Shown here: positions 43,407 to 54,374 of the stretch, piece after piece
Layout: each line of letters starts with the position of its first letter
Position numbering within the stretch: the stretch's first letter is position 1
Assembly (NCBI RefSeq): GCF_000224785.1
Contig: NZ_AGAV01000007.1
Coordinates: forward strand, 1 to 64,000
Direction: 5' to 3'
Origin: Lentibacillus jeotgali
GTDB taxonomy: Bacteria > Bacillota > Bacilli > Bacillales > Amphibacillaceae
Length of the DNA stretch: 64,000 nt
The notes under the pieces: generated by a model
Told to the model about the DNA's origin: nothing
Databases searched by the model: none
Seen by the model: only the letters and a program-made list of their open reading frames with translations
Program-made: the position numbers and the translations under genes

Positions 43407-44402
43407 ATGAAGCTGAGTGTACTTGATCAGTCACCGATTTCACGCGGGTCTGATCCTGAAACGGCATTGAACAATACATTAAAGCTGGCAAAAATAACAG
43501 AAGACCTTGGATACACCCGTTATTGGGTGGCGGAACATCATAATACGAATGGTTTGGCCAGTGTAGCACCGGAAATACTGATTGCCCGGATCGCTTCATA
43601 TACGGAAAAAATACGTGTCGGCTCTGGCGGCGTGTTATTACCGCAATACAGTCCGTATAAAGTGGCAGAGAACTTCAAAATGCTTGAGGCGATGTTTCCA
43701 GACAGGATTGACTTAGGGATCGGGCGCTCACCTGGGGGCTCTCAGGATACACGCATGGCGCTGACGGATGGCATTAATAAAAGCATGCGGGCGTTTCCGC
43801 GGCAATTGCAGGATTTGCAAGGGTTTTTACATAACTCACTTCCCAAAGATCATCCTTACCGCCTGGTCAAAGCAGCTCCACGAACAAAAAAAGCTCCGCC
43901 AATGTGGGTTCTCGGGTTGTCGGAAAGGGGCGCCGCGAATGCTGCTGAGATCGGGGCCGGGTTCATGTTCGGACATTTCATCAGCCCGGACAAGGGACAA
44001 GCTGCCATGGAAGCCTACCGGGAGCAATTTCAGCCGTCGCCAGATTTCGATCATCCGGTGAACGCGGTCTGTATTTTTGTTGTCTGTGCGGATACTGAAG
44101 AGGATGCGGAAGAACTAGCCATCAGTCAGGATAAGTGGCTGCTAAACGTCGGGAAAGGTTCGGATATAAAAGTCCCATCGATTGAAGAAGTTAAAAAACG
44201 GACCTACCGGCAGGAGGAGCTTGATATCATCAGGAAAAACCGCCGCCGGGCTGTAATCGGTACACCGGACCAGGTGAAACAGGAACTGGAGCGGCTAAGC
44301 GATTATTATCAGACCGATGAATTTATGATTATAACCAATATCTATGATTTAGATGCGAAAGTTCATTCTTACCGGCTGCTGGCTGAAGCGTTTGGTTTAT
44401 AG
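43407..44402 (+). CDS. LLM-class flavin-dependent oxidoreductase, 331 aa
   Basis: The N-terminus (MKLSVLDQSPISRGSDPE) and the signature RYWVAEHHNTNGLASVAPE, with RVGSGGVLLPQYSPYKVAE and the DLGIGRSPGGSQDTR that follow, are those of luciferase-like monooxygenases in the MsnO8/alkanal group. They use FMNH2 from a partner reductase; none is adjacent. The ATG at 43407 is favoured because AAAGGGG lies upstream; another in-frame ATG lies seven codons earlier. Confidence 0.9.
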   Translation: MKLSVLDQSPISRGSDPETALNNTLKLAKITEDLGYTRYWVAEHHNTNGLASVAPEILIARIASYTEKIRVGSGGVLLPQYSPYKVAENFKMLEAMFPDRIDLGIGRSPGGSQDTRMALTDGINKSMRAFPRQLQDLQGFLHNSLPKDHPYRLVKAAPRTKKAPPMWVLGLSERGAANAAEIGAGFMFGHFISPDKGQAAMEAYREQFQPSPDFDHPVNAVCIFVVCADTEEDAEELAISQDKWLLNVGKGSDIKVPSIEEVKKRTYRQEELDIIRKNRRRAVIGTPDQVKQELERLSDYYQTDEFMIITNIYDLDAKVHSYRLLAEAFGL

Positions 44403-44478
44403 ATTTAACGGGTTGGGCTTACGTATGATTTATTTGTAGAACAGAACTGTGAGATATGCATAGAAAGGTGGACGTACA

Positions 44479-45510
44479 TTGCTAAAAAAACCAGAAAAAC
44501 TGCAGTCAGGAGATAAGATTGCGACCATAAGTCCTTCTTCAGGAGCGGCAGGTGATCCCGATACGCGATGGCGTTACGAGCAAGGTGTAGAGCGATTGAG
44601 AAATGAGTTTGGTCTTGAAGTTGTTCCAATGCCTAATAGTTTAAAGGGAGCAGACTATTTATATGAAAATCCGAAAGCACGTGCGGAAGATTTGATGACG
44701 GCATTTAAGGATGACCGTATCAAAGGAATTATTGCGAATGTTGGCGGCAAGGATTGTATTCAATTACTTCCTTACATTGATCTTCACGTTATCAGCGAAA
44801 ATCCGAAAGTGTTCATGGGTTATTCTGATATAACGATTCCCCATTTGCTTATGGTTAAGGCAGGAATTTCTTCTTTTTATGGTCCGAACATTTTAACCGA
44901 CTTTGCTGAAAATGTTGAGATGAACGCATATACCATTGATATGGTGAAACGTGTCCTTTTTTCGAATGAAACCATTGGAGAGATCAGACCTGCCGACGAA
45001 TGGGCTGTTGAGGTTTTGGAATGGGATGAAGCGGATAAGCACCAACCTCTCACAATGCTGCCGAATCCTGGATATGAATGTCTGCAAGGTTCGGGTGTTG
45101 TGAAAGGAAGATTGATCGGCGGTTGTATGGATGTATTAGAAACCGCGAAAGGCACAAAAATTTGGCCTGAACTTGAATATTGGAAAGATAGCATCCTTTT
45201 CCTGGAAGTTGCAGATGGAACACTGGAACCTGAGCGCATAAAATCATGGCTGCGTAACTACGCTGCACAAGGTATTCTGCAAATGACAAATGGCATTATT
45301 TTTGGTAAACCGCAAGACGAGAAGTATTATGACGACTATAAAGAAGTCATTCAAGAAGTGATGAAAGAAAATGGCCTGGAAAATTTACCAGTCCTTTTTG
45401 ACCTGAATTTTGGCCACACAAAGCCTAAAACCGTATTGCCGTACGGTGCAATGGCAGAAATCCATTGTACTCAGGAAACGTTTTCGATATTAGAAAGTGG
45501 CGTGGAATGA
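44479..45510 (+). CDS. S66-family peptidase (LD-carboxypeptidase/MccF-like), 343 aa
   Basis: A TTG start at 44479 follows AAAGGTGG. The sequence starts KLQSGDKIATISPSSGAAGD and has the S66 nucleophile motif GYSDITIPHL (Ser in G-x-S-D), with a Glu in VADGTLEPERIKSWL and a final His in NFGHTKPK. The distribution fits the Ser-Glu-His triad of LD-carboxypeptidases and of MccF, which detoxifies microcin C-like nucleotide peptides. The length and the SSG type favour the MccF-like subgroup. Substrate is unknown. Confidence 0.88.
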   Translation: MLKKPEKLQSGDKIATISPSSGAAGDPDTRWRYEQGVERLRNEFGLEVVPMPNSLKGADYLYENPKARAEDLMTAFKDDRIKGIIANVGGKDCIQLLPYIDLHVISENPKVFMGYSDITIPHLLMVKAGISSFYGPNILTDFAENVEMNAYTIDMVKRVLFSNETIGEIRPADEWAVEVLEWDEADKHQPLTMLPNPGYECLQGSGVVKGRLIGGCMDVLETAKGTKIWPELEYWKDSILFLEVADGTLEPERIKSWLRNYAAQGILQMTNGIIFGKPQDEKYYDDYKEVIQEVMKENGLENLPVLFDLNFGHTKPKTVLPYGAMAEIHCTQETFSILESGVE

Positions 45511-45603
45511 AAATCAAAAGTGACTGTCACAGTCCGAAATTTAGTGGACAGCCATGCTTATTAAGGCAAGAATCTATAACACCATCGGGTTAAATACAAA
45601 GGA

Positions 45604-45648
45604 AGATCATTCATGCTGATCAAGAACAGTGTGAATGATCTTTTTATT
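45604..45648 (+). terminator. Terminator of the S66 gene
   Basis: AGATCATTCA (45604-45613) and TGAATGATCT (45632-45641) pair, followed by TTTTATTTT. Confidence 0.8.
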
Positions 45649-45808
45649 TTGCAGTTAAGAAGTATAAATTCTTTCTTACTGCATAAGTGCAACTAAGGCT
45701 TTCGCCATTAATGCTTGGCGCTAAGCCAAGTTTTCTAATGTCAGGCAAATTGCTTATCAAAACGGCGCAATTCACTTTTCCATCTACATAAAAAGTTCGA
45801 TTGGCCAT
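45644..45808 (-). CDS. Doubtful small open frame, 54 aa
   Basis: From an ATG at 45808 with GGTGG close upstream the frame reads MANRTFYVDGKVNCAVLISN and ends YAVRKNLYFLTAK. Composition is protein-like, but no family is recognised and the site is weak. Confidence 0.3.
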   Translation of the reverse strand: MANRTFYVDGKVNCAVLISNLPDIRKLGLAPSINGESLSCTYAVRKNLYFLTAK

Positions 45809-45972
45809 CCATCCACCCGGTTTACGTTCCAATCACCCAATTGCTTGACGCAAATCTATTAGCTCAGGGTTTACAATTTTAATAGATAATGCTATATTTA
45901 TTTTGTTAAATACATTAAGAAATTATTTAATAAAATAAATTTCAAGTGGCACAGGTGGAATAACCGAGAAGG

Positions 45973-46072
45973 TTCATCCATCAGAAATGAGTTAAGAATC
46001 ATGCGGTCACAATTCGTGAAAGGTCTATTCCGATCACCAAGAAATGACCGCAACGAAGAAGTATTGGATGAA
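45973..46072 (+). promoter_or_regulatory. Nested inverted repeats in the leader of the GMC gene
   Basis: TTCATCCA (45973-45980) pairs with TGGATGAA (46065-46072), and inside it TGCGGTCA (46002-46009) pairs with TGACCGCA (46045-46052). The 8-bp arms nest one within the other and end 60 bases before the ATG, so a folded leader RNA is possible. I know no family with this pattern. Confidence 0.4.
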
Positions 46073-46132
46073 TGTTCGCAAGTTATTTTGCACACTAGTA
46101 TTTCATTTACCATCTTTCAGGAGGTTTTACAA

Positions 46133-47818
46133 ATGAATCAAACATACGACTATGTAATCGTTGGTGGCGGTAGTGCGGGTTCTATACTCGGTAACCGTCT
46201 AAGTCAGGATAAATCGAGCAGTGTTCTTGTCCTGGAAGCGGGACGTAGTGATTACCCATGGGACCTATTTATTCAAATGCCAGCAGCATTGATGTTTCCA
46301 TCAGGCAATCGCTTCTATGACTGGATCTATTCTACGGATTCTGAGCCTTATATGAATGGACGGCAGGTCGCGCATGCCCGGGGGAAAGTCCTAGGAGGAT
46401 CGAGTTCCATAAACGGCATGATTTACCAGCGTGGCAACCCGATGGACTATGAACGGTGGGGGTCTGATTCCGGTATGGAAACGTGGGACTATGCCCATTG
46501 TCTGCCATACTTTAAACGGCTGGAAACAACCTTTGGAGCAGATTCCTCTGACGAGTACCGCGGTCACCATGGTCCAGTTAAATTAAAGCGTGGACCTGCC
46601 AAGAATCCTTTATTTCAAGCCTTTTTCGATGCAGCTGTGGAGGCTGGTTACTCGAGAACACCCGATGTGAATGGTTTTCGTCAAGAAGGGTTTGGACCAT
46701 TCGACAGCCACGTGCATAATGGGAGACGGGTTTCCGCTTCACGTGCCTATTTGCGGCCTGTTATGCGACGCAAAAATCTTACAGTAGAGACACGTGCCTT
46801 TGTTACCCATATTAATTTTGATGGTCCCCGTGCTAATGGCGTGACATACCAAAAGAATGGAAAAACCTATCATGTTGAGGCAGGCGAAGTGATCCTGGCC
46901 GGTGGGGCATTCAACACACCGCAGCTGCTTCAACTGTCCGGTGTAGGAGACGCTGACCATCTGCGCTCACTTGGCATTGATCCGATCGTTGACTTGCCGG
47001 GTGTAGGTGAAAACCTTGAAGATCATCTCGAAGTATATATTCAGCACGCTTGTCCGCAGCCGGTTTCGGAACAACCTAGCTTAAATAAAGCAAAAATGCC
47101 TTGGATCGGCTTGCAATGGCTACTTGGACGTACTGGTCCGGCAGCATCGAACCATTTTGAAGGCGGCGGGTTCGTCCGTTCGAATGAAGATGTTGATTAT
47201 CCGAATCTGATGTTCCATTTCCTGCCGCTTGCGGTTCGATATGATGGGCAAAAAGCGAATACGGAGCATGGATTCCAAGTACACGTTGGGCCGATGTACT
47301 CCAACTCCAGAGGAAGCTTGAAAATCCGTTCCCGTAATCCTTTTGAGCATCCAAGTATCGTATTTAACTATCTGTCTACTGAAGAGGATCGGCGTGAGTG
47401 GATTGAAGCAATACGCGTTTCACGGGAAATTCTTTCGCAGTCGGCGTTAGCGCCTTACAGTTCGGGCGAAATTTCACCTGGTTCTTCTGTTCAAACAGAT
47501 GAAGAAATTTTGGAGTGGGTAGCGAATGACGCGGAAACAGCACTCCATCCATCCTGTACGGCAAAAATGGGTCCCGCTTCTGATCCGATGGCTGTCGTAG
47601 ATCCGCTGACCATGAAGGTCCATGGCTTGGACAACGTACGGGTAGTGGATGCGTCTGCTATGCCGCATACGACGAATGGAAATATCCATGCGCCGGTGTT
47701 GATGTTGGCAGAAAAAGCAGCGGATATCATCCGGGGACTAAAACCAATGAAGCCTGAGTATAAGGACTATTATCGTCATGGCGTACATTCGAAAGACGCA
47801 GGCACCGTGGTGAAGTAA
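46133..47818 (+). CDS. GMC-family oxidoreductase, choline dehydrogenase-like, 561 aa
   Basis: CAGGAGGT precedes the ATG at 46133; a longer in-frame extension lacks such a site. The FAD-binding Rossmann motif [17 protein letters not shown] lies at the N-terminus, followed by [19 protein letters not shown], and [15 protein letters not shown]. The C-terminal catalytic part reads [10 protein letters not shown] and [19 protein letters not shown]. The first His is the general base; the partner, an Asn in BetA (GNLNAP), is His here, so this is a His-His pair as in glucose oxidase. It oxidises an alcohol with FAD. Choline is possible but no betaine aldehyde dehydrogenase gene adjoins. Confidence 0.88.
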   Translation: MNQTYDYVIVGGGSAGSILGNRLSQDKSSSVLVLEAGRSDYPWDLFIQMPAALMFPSGNRFYDWIYSTDSEPYMNGRQVAHARGKVLGGSSSINGMIYQRGNPMDYERWGSDSGMETWDYAHCLPYFKRLETTFGADSSDEYRGHHGPVKLKRGPAKNPLFQAFFDAAVEAGYSRTPDVNGFRQEGFGPFDSHVHNGRRVSASRAYLRPVMRRKNLTVETRAFVTHINFDGPRANGVTYQKNGKTYHVEAGEVILAGGAFNTPQLLQLSGVGDADHLRSLGIDPIVDLPGVGENLEDHLEVYIQHACPQPVSEQPSLNKAKMPWIGLQWLLGRTGPAASNHFEGGGFVRSNEDVDYPNLMFHFLPLAVRYDGQKANTEHGFQVHVGPMYSNSRGSLKIRSRNPFEHPSIVFNYLSTEEDRREWIEAIRVSREILSQSALAPYSSGEISPGSSVQTDEEILEWVANDAETALHPSCTAKMGPASDPMAVVDPLTMKVHGLDNVRVVDASAMPHTTNGNIHAPVLMLAEKAADIIRGLKPMKPEYKDYYRHGVHSKDAGTVVK

Positions 47819-47922
47819 GATAATATAGCTCTGCTTCACAAAGGAACAGAAATTAGGGTGAGGCAATTACACTGTCATGACTGTCTATCAAAACTTAAAA
47901 ATGGAAAAAATACTACAAAAAT

Positions 47923-47962
47923 GGTTCCGATCTTCAAAAACTGATGCTCGGAACCAGTTTTG
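47923..47962 (+). terminator. Terminator after the GMC gene
   Basis: GGTTCCGA (47923-47930) and TCGGAACC (47948-47955) pair, followed by AGTTTTGATTTT. Confidence 0.7.
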
Positions 47963-48044
47963 ATTTTGAAGGGACTTTGGCCGATACATTGCTAGTTTGT
48001 TAGTTGCGTTTCAAAATGTTTTTAGCCAAATGACTGAAATCAAG

Positions 48045-48195
48045 AAAGCCTCGCGCGAAATTCAGGGAGTGCCGCACGATCTTGTACCACCCTCGCGCGA
48101 AATCCGAAGAGCCTCGCGCGAAATCCCAAGAACCTCGCGCGATTTCGTGTCACCCCCGCGCGAATTTCATAACGCAACTCGTTCACGCGGCCGAA
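48045..48195. repeat. Second TCGCGCGA-rich repeat cluster
   Basis: The motif CTCGCGCGAAAT(T/C)C recurs (near 48049, 48089, 48112 and 48133), interrupted by variants with CGCACGATCTTG or CGCGCGATTTCG, in the style of the array at 40818. It lies between converging genes. Confidence 0.75.
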
Positions 48196-48222
48196 CAACA
48201 CAATCACCGCTTCATTCAGTGT

Positions 48223-49455
48223 TCAGTGTTGATACCATTCCCGCACTTTTTCATCCTTTGGCAGTAAAAAGGTGAGTAAGCCGAGCAGGGGTAACAGGGA
48301 TGCCATGATCATCGTTGTTGTCAGGCCAAATAAATCAATAAATGAACCTAAAGCGACAGCACCGATCGCTCCCATGCCGAATGCCAGCCCGATGATCAAG
48401 CCGGACATTGTACCGATTTTACTGGGTACGAGTTCTTGCGCATACACGACCGTTACGGAAAAACTGCTCATTAAGATAATGCCAATGACAGCCAGGAGTC
48501 CCATTGCTATTGCCGGACCAACATATGGCAAGAGGATCGTCAACGGGCTTGCCGCAACGAGCGAAAATAGGATAATATTTCTTCTGCCAAATCGGTCTGC
48601 TAAAGGCCCGCCAATAAACGTGCCAATGGCTCCTGCAGCGAGGAATATAAACAGATAGACTTGTGATTTTGCAATCGATACCTGGTATGTTTCAATCGCA
48701 TAAAAAGCGTAAAAGTTGGAAATAGCTTTCGTATACCAGGATCTGGCAAATACAAGGAAAACAAGTATAAAGATCGCGCTTTTAATCCCTTTGGAAACGG
48801 ACTTACTTGGTTTTGCAGCTGTGGTATGCTTTCGTTTCTCCTTATTATATGCCATTTGGCTTTTATACCATTTCGCAATATATGTCAGCAAAACAACCGC
48901 AAGGCCCGCGATCAATATGAACCAAAGTGCCCCTATTTGTCCGAGCGGCACAAGGATTAGTGCCATGATGACGGGAGCCAGCGCCTGCCCGGAATTCCCG
49001 CCAACCTGAAAAATCGATTGAGCCAGACCGCGTTTATTGCCTGCTGCTAAGTAAACAACCCGGGACCCTTCTGGATGGAAAATAGCAGAACCCAAGCCGA
49101 TAAATACAACACTGATGATGAGCAGCCAAAAATCCGGAGCCAGGGCTAAACCGACCATCCCAACCATGCTGCTCCCGAGGCCGATTGGAAGCGCATAGGG
49201 AACCGGATGCTTATCGGTGAATGTCCCGACGACAGGCTGCATGACTGATGCAACCATATTTATCGTAAACGTAATCAGGCCAAGCTGTGTAAAGGTCAGC
49301 CCCATGGATTTTTCTATAATGGGAAACATCGCAGGAACGACAGCCTGAAGCGAATCATTCAGCAAATGACAGGTTGCAATGATAAACAGTATACGGTATA
49401 CGGTTGTATTGTCACTGCTTGGCGTGACGGCTTTCTTAGGTATTGCCTTTTCCAT
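48223..49455 (-). CDS. Fsr-like (fosmidomycin-resistance type) MFS transporter, 410 aa
   Basis: Twelve membrane helices with the Fsr pattern: CHLLNDSLQAVVPAMFPII, GIIEKSMG-like LTFTQLGLITF, FIGLGSAIFHPEGSRVVYLA and QVGGNSGQALAPVIMAL. AAAGAGGGATTG precedes the ATG at 49455. Fsr transporters export drugs such as fosmidomycin. The gene stands alone after the repeat cluster. Confidence 0.9.
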   Translation of the reverse strand: MEKAIPKKAVTPSSDNTTVYRILFIIATCHLLNDSLQAVVPAMFPIIEKSMGLTFTQLGLITFTINMVASVMQPVVGTFTDKHPVPYALPIGLGSSMVGMVGLALAPDFWLLIISVVFIGLGSAIFHPEGSRVVYLAAGNKRGLAQSIFQVGGNSGQALAPVIMALILVPLGQIGALWFILIAGLAVVLLTYIAKWYKSQMAYNKEKRKHTTAAKPSKSVSKGIKSAIFILVFLVFARSWYTKAISNFYAFYAIETYQVSIAKSQVYLFIFLAAGAIGTFIGGPLADRFGRRNIILFSLVAASPLTILLPYVGPAIAMGLLAVIGIILMSSFSVTVVYAQELVPSKIGTMSGLIIGLAFGMGAIGAVALGSFIDLFGLTTTMIMASLLPLLGLLTFLLPKDEKVREWYQH

Positions 49456-49629
49456 ATACAATCCCTCTTTTATCGATATATTCCATTACGATTGAGTATA
49501 ACTGAATTTTGGCGGATAAACCATTAATCAAAACAGTCTAAATGAAAAAATACCTCGCAGCTTATATCGTTTTACTGATAAACCGCGAGATAATAGGAAT
49601 TTATTTTATCGTCAGATTGTAATAACTCT

Positions 49630-49685
49630 GGGGAAAAAGCTGTGAACTTCAGGAAATTCCCTGTGAACTTCGGGGAATGCTCCAT
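49630..49685. repeat. Short GTGAACTTC direct repeat
   Basis: CTGTGAACTTCAGGAAATTC, CCTGTGAACTTCGGGGAATG and CTCCATGAA form two clear and one partial copy of a ~22-base unit, in the interval between the Fsr-like and guaC genes. Confidence 0.55.
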
Positions 49686-49708
49686 GAAAAGGCAATAACA
49701 AAAAACAT

Positions 49709-50692
49709 CTAGTAAACCTTATCCCCGTTTAAAATCGAATTCTTGACGACGACATAGTCGACATAACGGATCGCATGCAGTTCTTTTCCGCCAGCATAGG
49801 AAATGGCAGATTGCAGATCCTGTTTCATTTCAGCCAGTGTGTCGTTCAGTGATCCTTTGTGCTCGACGTACATTTTCTTGCCTTCAACGTTTTTCTTTTC
49901 ACCTTTTTGGAATTCTGAGGCGGAACCAAAATATTCTTTATAACGCTTGCCATTTTCTTCAATCGTTTTCCCTGGTGATTCTTCATGACCTGCAAACAGG
50001 GACCCAATCATGACCATTGATGCACCGAAGCGGATTGATTTGGCGATGTCACCATGCGTGCGTATGCCCCCGTCAGCGATGATCGGCTTGCTTGCTGCTT
50101 TGGCACACCATTTAAGTGCAGCCAGCTGCCAGCCGCCGGTTCCAAATCCTGTTTTCAATTTGGTGATACAAACTTTTCCAGGTCCGATCCCTACTTTTGT
50201 TGCATCTGCGCCGGCATGTTCCAGTTCTCTGACTGCCTCGGGTGTACCGACGTTTCCGGCGATGATGAAACTTTCTGGCAGGTATTTTTTAATATGGCGA
50301 ATCATATTAATCACGGCTTCAGAATGACCATGGGCAATATCAATCGTAATATATTCCGGTGTCAGTTTTCTATTTGCCAATTGCTGGATAAATTCATACT
50401 CATTTTCTTTTACGCCAACACTGATAGAAGCGATCAGCCCGTTTTCCTGCATGTCACGGATAAAATCGATTCGTGTTTCCGGTTCAAAACGGTGCATAAC
50501 ATAGAAGTAATTATTCTCAGCCAGGTGGCGTGCGATTCTTTCGTCAATAATCGTCTGCATGTTGGCAGGTACTACAGGCAAATTAAACGTATGTCCGCCA
50601 AAGGTAATGGTTGTGTCGCACTCAGATCGGCTGTTGACAACACATTTGGCAGGTATTAATTGAATATCTTCATAATCAAATACATTTTCCAT
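49709..50692 (-). CDS. guaC: GMP reductase, 327 aa
   Basis: AGGGGTG precedes the ATG at 50692. The protein has the IMPDH/GMPR barrel with the GuaC-type start [34 protein letters not shown] (catalytic Cys) and the [20 protein letters not shown] phosphate loop. No CBS domains are present, so it is GMP reductase and not IMP dehydrogenase. It turns GMP into IMP with NADPH and ammonia release. It lies next to the guanine-controlled xpt-pbuX unit but on the opposite strand. Confidence 0.95.
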   Translation of the reverse strand: MENVFDYEDIQLIPAKCVVNSRSECDTTITFGGHTFNLPVVPANMQTIIDERIARHLAENNYFYVMHRFEPETRIDFIRDMQENGLIASISVGVKENEYEFIQQLANRKLTPEYITIDIAHGHSEAVINMIRHIKKYLPESFIIAGNVGTPEAVRELEHAGADATKVGIGPGKVCITKLKTGFGTGGWQLAALKWCAKAASKPIIADGGIRTHGDIAKSIRFGASMVMIGSLFAGHEESPGKTIEENGKRYKEYFGSASEFQKGEKKNVEGKKMYVEHKGSLNDTLAEMKQDLQSAISYAGGKELHAIRYVDYVVVKNSILNGDKVY

Positions 50693-50887
50693 CGTTACAC
50701 CCCTAAACACGAATGTTAATATCGTTTGTATTTAAATTGTTCGTATATTTTCAATGTACATGACTTTTATCAATCTGTCAATCCGTTCCATAGAGGTGTT
50801 CGCGAACAAGCGGAGTATTCTGAATTCAATTACAGGGTTGTTTTTTGTGTGTGACGTGCTATAATAGACAGCAATTCAATAGCTTAT

Positions 50888-50954
50888 TTCATATAATCGC
50901 GGGAATATGGCCTGCAAGTTTCTACCGGTTCACCATAAATGAACCGACTATGAA
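50888..50954 (+). promoter_or_regulatory. Guanine-type purine riboswitch
   Basis: TTCATATAATCGCGGGAATA, TGGCCTGCAAGTTTCTACCGG and TTCACCATAAATGAACCGACTATGAA contain the full purine aptamer: P1 TTCATA/TATGAA, the J1/2 TAATC, J2/3 TTTCTACC and P3 GGTTCA/TGAACC. The specificity base in CCGACTATG is C, which marks guanine (hypoxanthine/xanthine) and not adenine binding. It controls xpt-pbuX. Confidence 0.97.
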
Positions 50955-51068
50955 AGGAAGCACAACAAAAGGATGCCATCATTGACTTGAGACTTGTCTG
51001 GTGAAATCTTTTAGTTGAATGTTCGGATTTAGGCGTATAGCATGTGCTGATCTATATGTCATTATCAA

Positions 51069-53029
<1,961 letters not shown>

Positions 53030-53073
53030 GTTTGTTACGGGGTTGCGATCGGAGAAATTAATGAATTCAGGTT

Positions 53074-53104
53074 AAAAAGGTGTCTTATAGGGCGCCTTTT
53101 TTTA
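53074..53104 (+). terminator. Terminator of xpt-pbuX
   Basis: AAAAAGGTGTC and GGCGCCTTTTTTT pair around TTATA and end in a T-run. Confidence 0.8.
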
Positions 53105-53175
53105 TTTATTTATGATAACCAAGCTTATTACACGAATTTTAAAGTAGACCGGTCATAGCTGCTAATCTTTTTATA

Positions 53176-53221
53176 AAATTTATAATTATACACTTGACAT
53201 TATATTTATACATTTTATAAT
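53176..53221 (+). promoter_or_regulatory. Promoter of the arg operon, with AT-rich candidate ArgR/AhrC sites
   Basis: A sigma-A promoter is visible: TTGACA (53194-53199), 16 bases, TATAAT (53216-53221), 40 bases before the argC ATG. The surrounding AT-rich near-palindromes TTTATAATTATACA (53179-53192) and ATTTATACATTTTATA resemble AhrC/ArgR boxes, which are imperfect AT-rich palindromes overlapping such promoters. The operator call is inference. Confidence 0.75.
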
Positions 53222-53260
53222 AGGTAGAAATAAATGAATTTCAGGAGGAGAACGTGTCAT

Positions 53261-54298
53261 ATGAAAGCAGCGATTGTTGGTGCAACCGGATATGGGGGAG
53301 CAGAACTGATTCGCATTTTGCAGCAGCATCCAGACGTCACTCTGCAGTCATATCATTCATCAAGCCACCAGGGGGAATCGATGGCGGAAAAATACCCGCA
53401 TTTCAAGGCTGTGTCCGAAATGGATCTGGAAGGCATTGATCCAGAGTACATCGCACAGGATGCTGACGTGGTATTTGTGGCGACGCCGTCTGGTGTGTCA
53501 GCGGAACTGGTGCCTGAGTTCATCAAAGCGGGTGCTCGTGTCATTGATTTATCGGGTGACTTTCGCCTGAAAGATACGCTGCAATATGAGAAGTGGTATA
53601 AGAAGAAAGCGCCTGATGAAACGATCCTTGAAAATGCTGTTTACGGGCTGACCGAATGGCTGGATACAGAAGCCACAGAAACGCAGCTGATGACCAATCC
53701 GGGCTGTTATCCGACGGCAGCACTGTTGGGGCTGGCGCCACTGGTGAAAAATCAGCTTATTCATCCGAATTCGATTATCATTGACGCCAAGACCGGGGTC
53801 AGCGGCGCGGGGAAAAACCCCACAGCCGTCACGCATTTTACGGAGATGAACGATAATCTTAAAGTATACAAAGTCCTGGAACATCAGCATACACCGGAGA
53901 TTGAACAGGTGCTTGCCGGATGGAATCCAAATACAGGACCGGTAACATTCGGCACTCATCTCGTCCCAATGACACGTGGGATTATGACGACGATTTACGC
54001 AGATGCAGCAGAGGATATGACGGCAGCGAAACTATCAGACTTATACAAAGAAACATACAAGGACAGCTATTTTGTCAGAATCAGAGAACAGGGTACATAT
54101 CCAAGTACAAAAGAAGTATACGGCTCAAATTTTTGTGATGTGTCAGTGGCATATGATGAGCGGACCAATCGGATTATGATTGTTTCAGTGATTGATAATC
54201 TTGTAAAAGGTGCTTCAGGGCAGGCTGTGCAAAATATGAACCGCATGTTCGGAATCGATGAAAAAGCAGGTCTGGCATTTGCACCTGTCTATCCATAG
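53261..54298 (+). CDS. argC: N-acetyl-gamma-glutamyl-phosphate reductase, 345 aa
   Basis: CAGGAGGAG precedes the ATG at 53261. AIVGATGYGGAELIRIL is the NADP-binding loop, and Cys149 in TNPGCYPTAALLGL the catalytic Cys of ArgC type 1; the end VKGASGQAVQNMNRMFG is also typical. It reduces acetylglutamyl phosphate to the semialdehyde in arginine synthesis. First gene of argCJBD. Confidence 0.97.
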   Translation: MKAAIVGATGYGGAELIRILQQHPDVTLQSYHSSSHQGESMAEKYPHFKAVSEMDLEGIDPEYIAQDADVVFVATPSGVSAELVPEFIKAGARVIDLSGDFRLKDTLQYEKWYKKKAPDETILENAVYGLTEWLDTEATETQLMTNPGCYPTAALLGLAPLVKNQLIHPNSIIIDAKTGVSGAGKNPTAVTHFTEMNDNLKVYKVLEHQHTPEIEQVLAGWNPNTGPVTFGTHLVPMTRGIMTTIYADAAEDMTAAKLSDLYKETYKDSYFVRIREQGTYPSTKEVYGSNFCDVSVAYDERTNRIMIVSVIDNLVKGASGQAVQNMNRMFGIDEKAGLAFAPVYP

Positions 54299-54309
54299 GG
54301 TGAATGTTA

Positions 54310-54350
54310 GTTGAACCGAATCGGGCGGCTTTGTCCATTAATTTGAGATA
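54310..54350 (+). repeat. Dispersed palindromic repeat, weak copy between argC and argJ
   Basis: TTGAACCGAATCGGGCGGCT and TTGTCCATTAATTTGAG resemble the left arm and centre; the copy lies in the 76-base gap of the operon. Confidence 0.35.
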
Positions 54351-54374
54351 AAATCCATGAAAGGGGGAGAAACA

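Larger units (their letters stand above)
45511..46132. other. Intergenic region before the GMC oxidoreductase gene
   Basis: It holds a terminator at 45604-45648, a doubtful small leftward frame at 45644-45808, and a nested inverted-repeat leader at 45973-46072. Confidence 0.5.

Noticed and set aside
46001-46132. 44-residue N-terminal extension of the GMC oxidoreductase
   Set aside because: It would run through the nested inverted repeats and lacks a ribosome binding site; CAGGAGGT fits the ATG at 46133.
50888-50954. Adenine riboswitch
   Set aside because: The specificity base is C (CCGACTATG), and the controlled genes are xanthine/guanine salvage.
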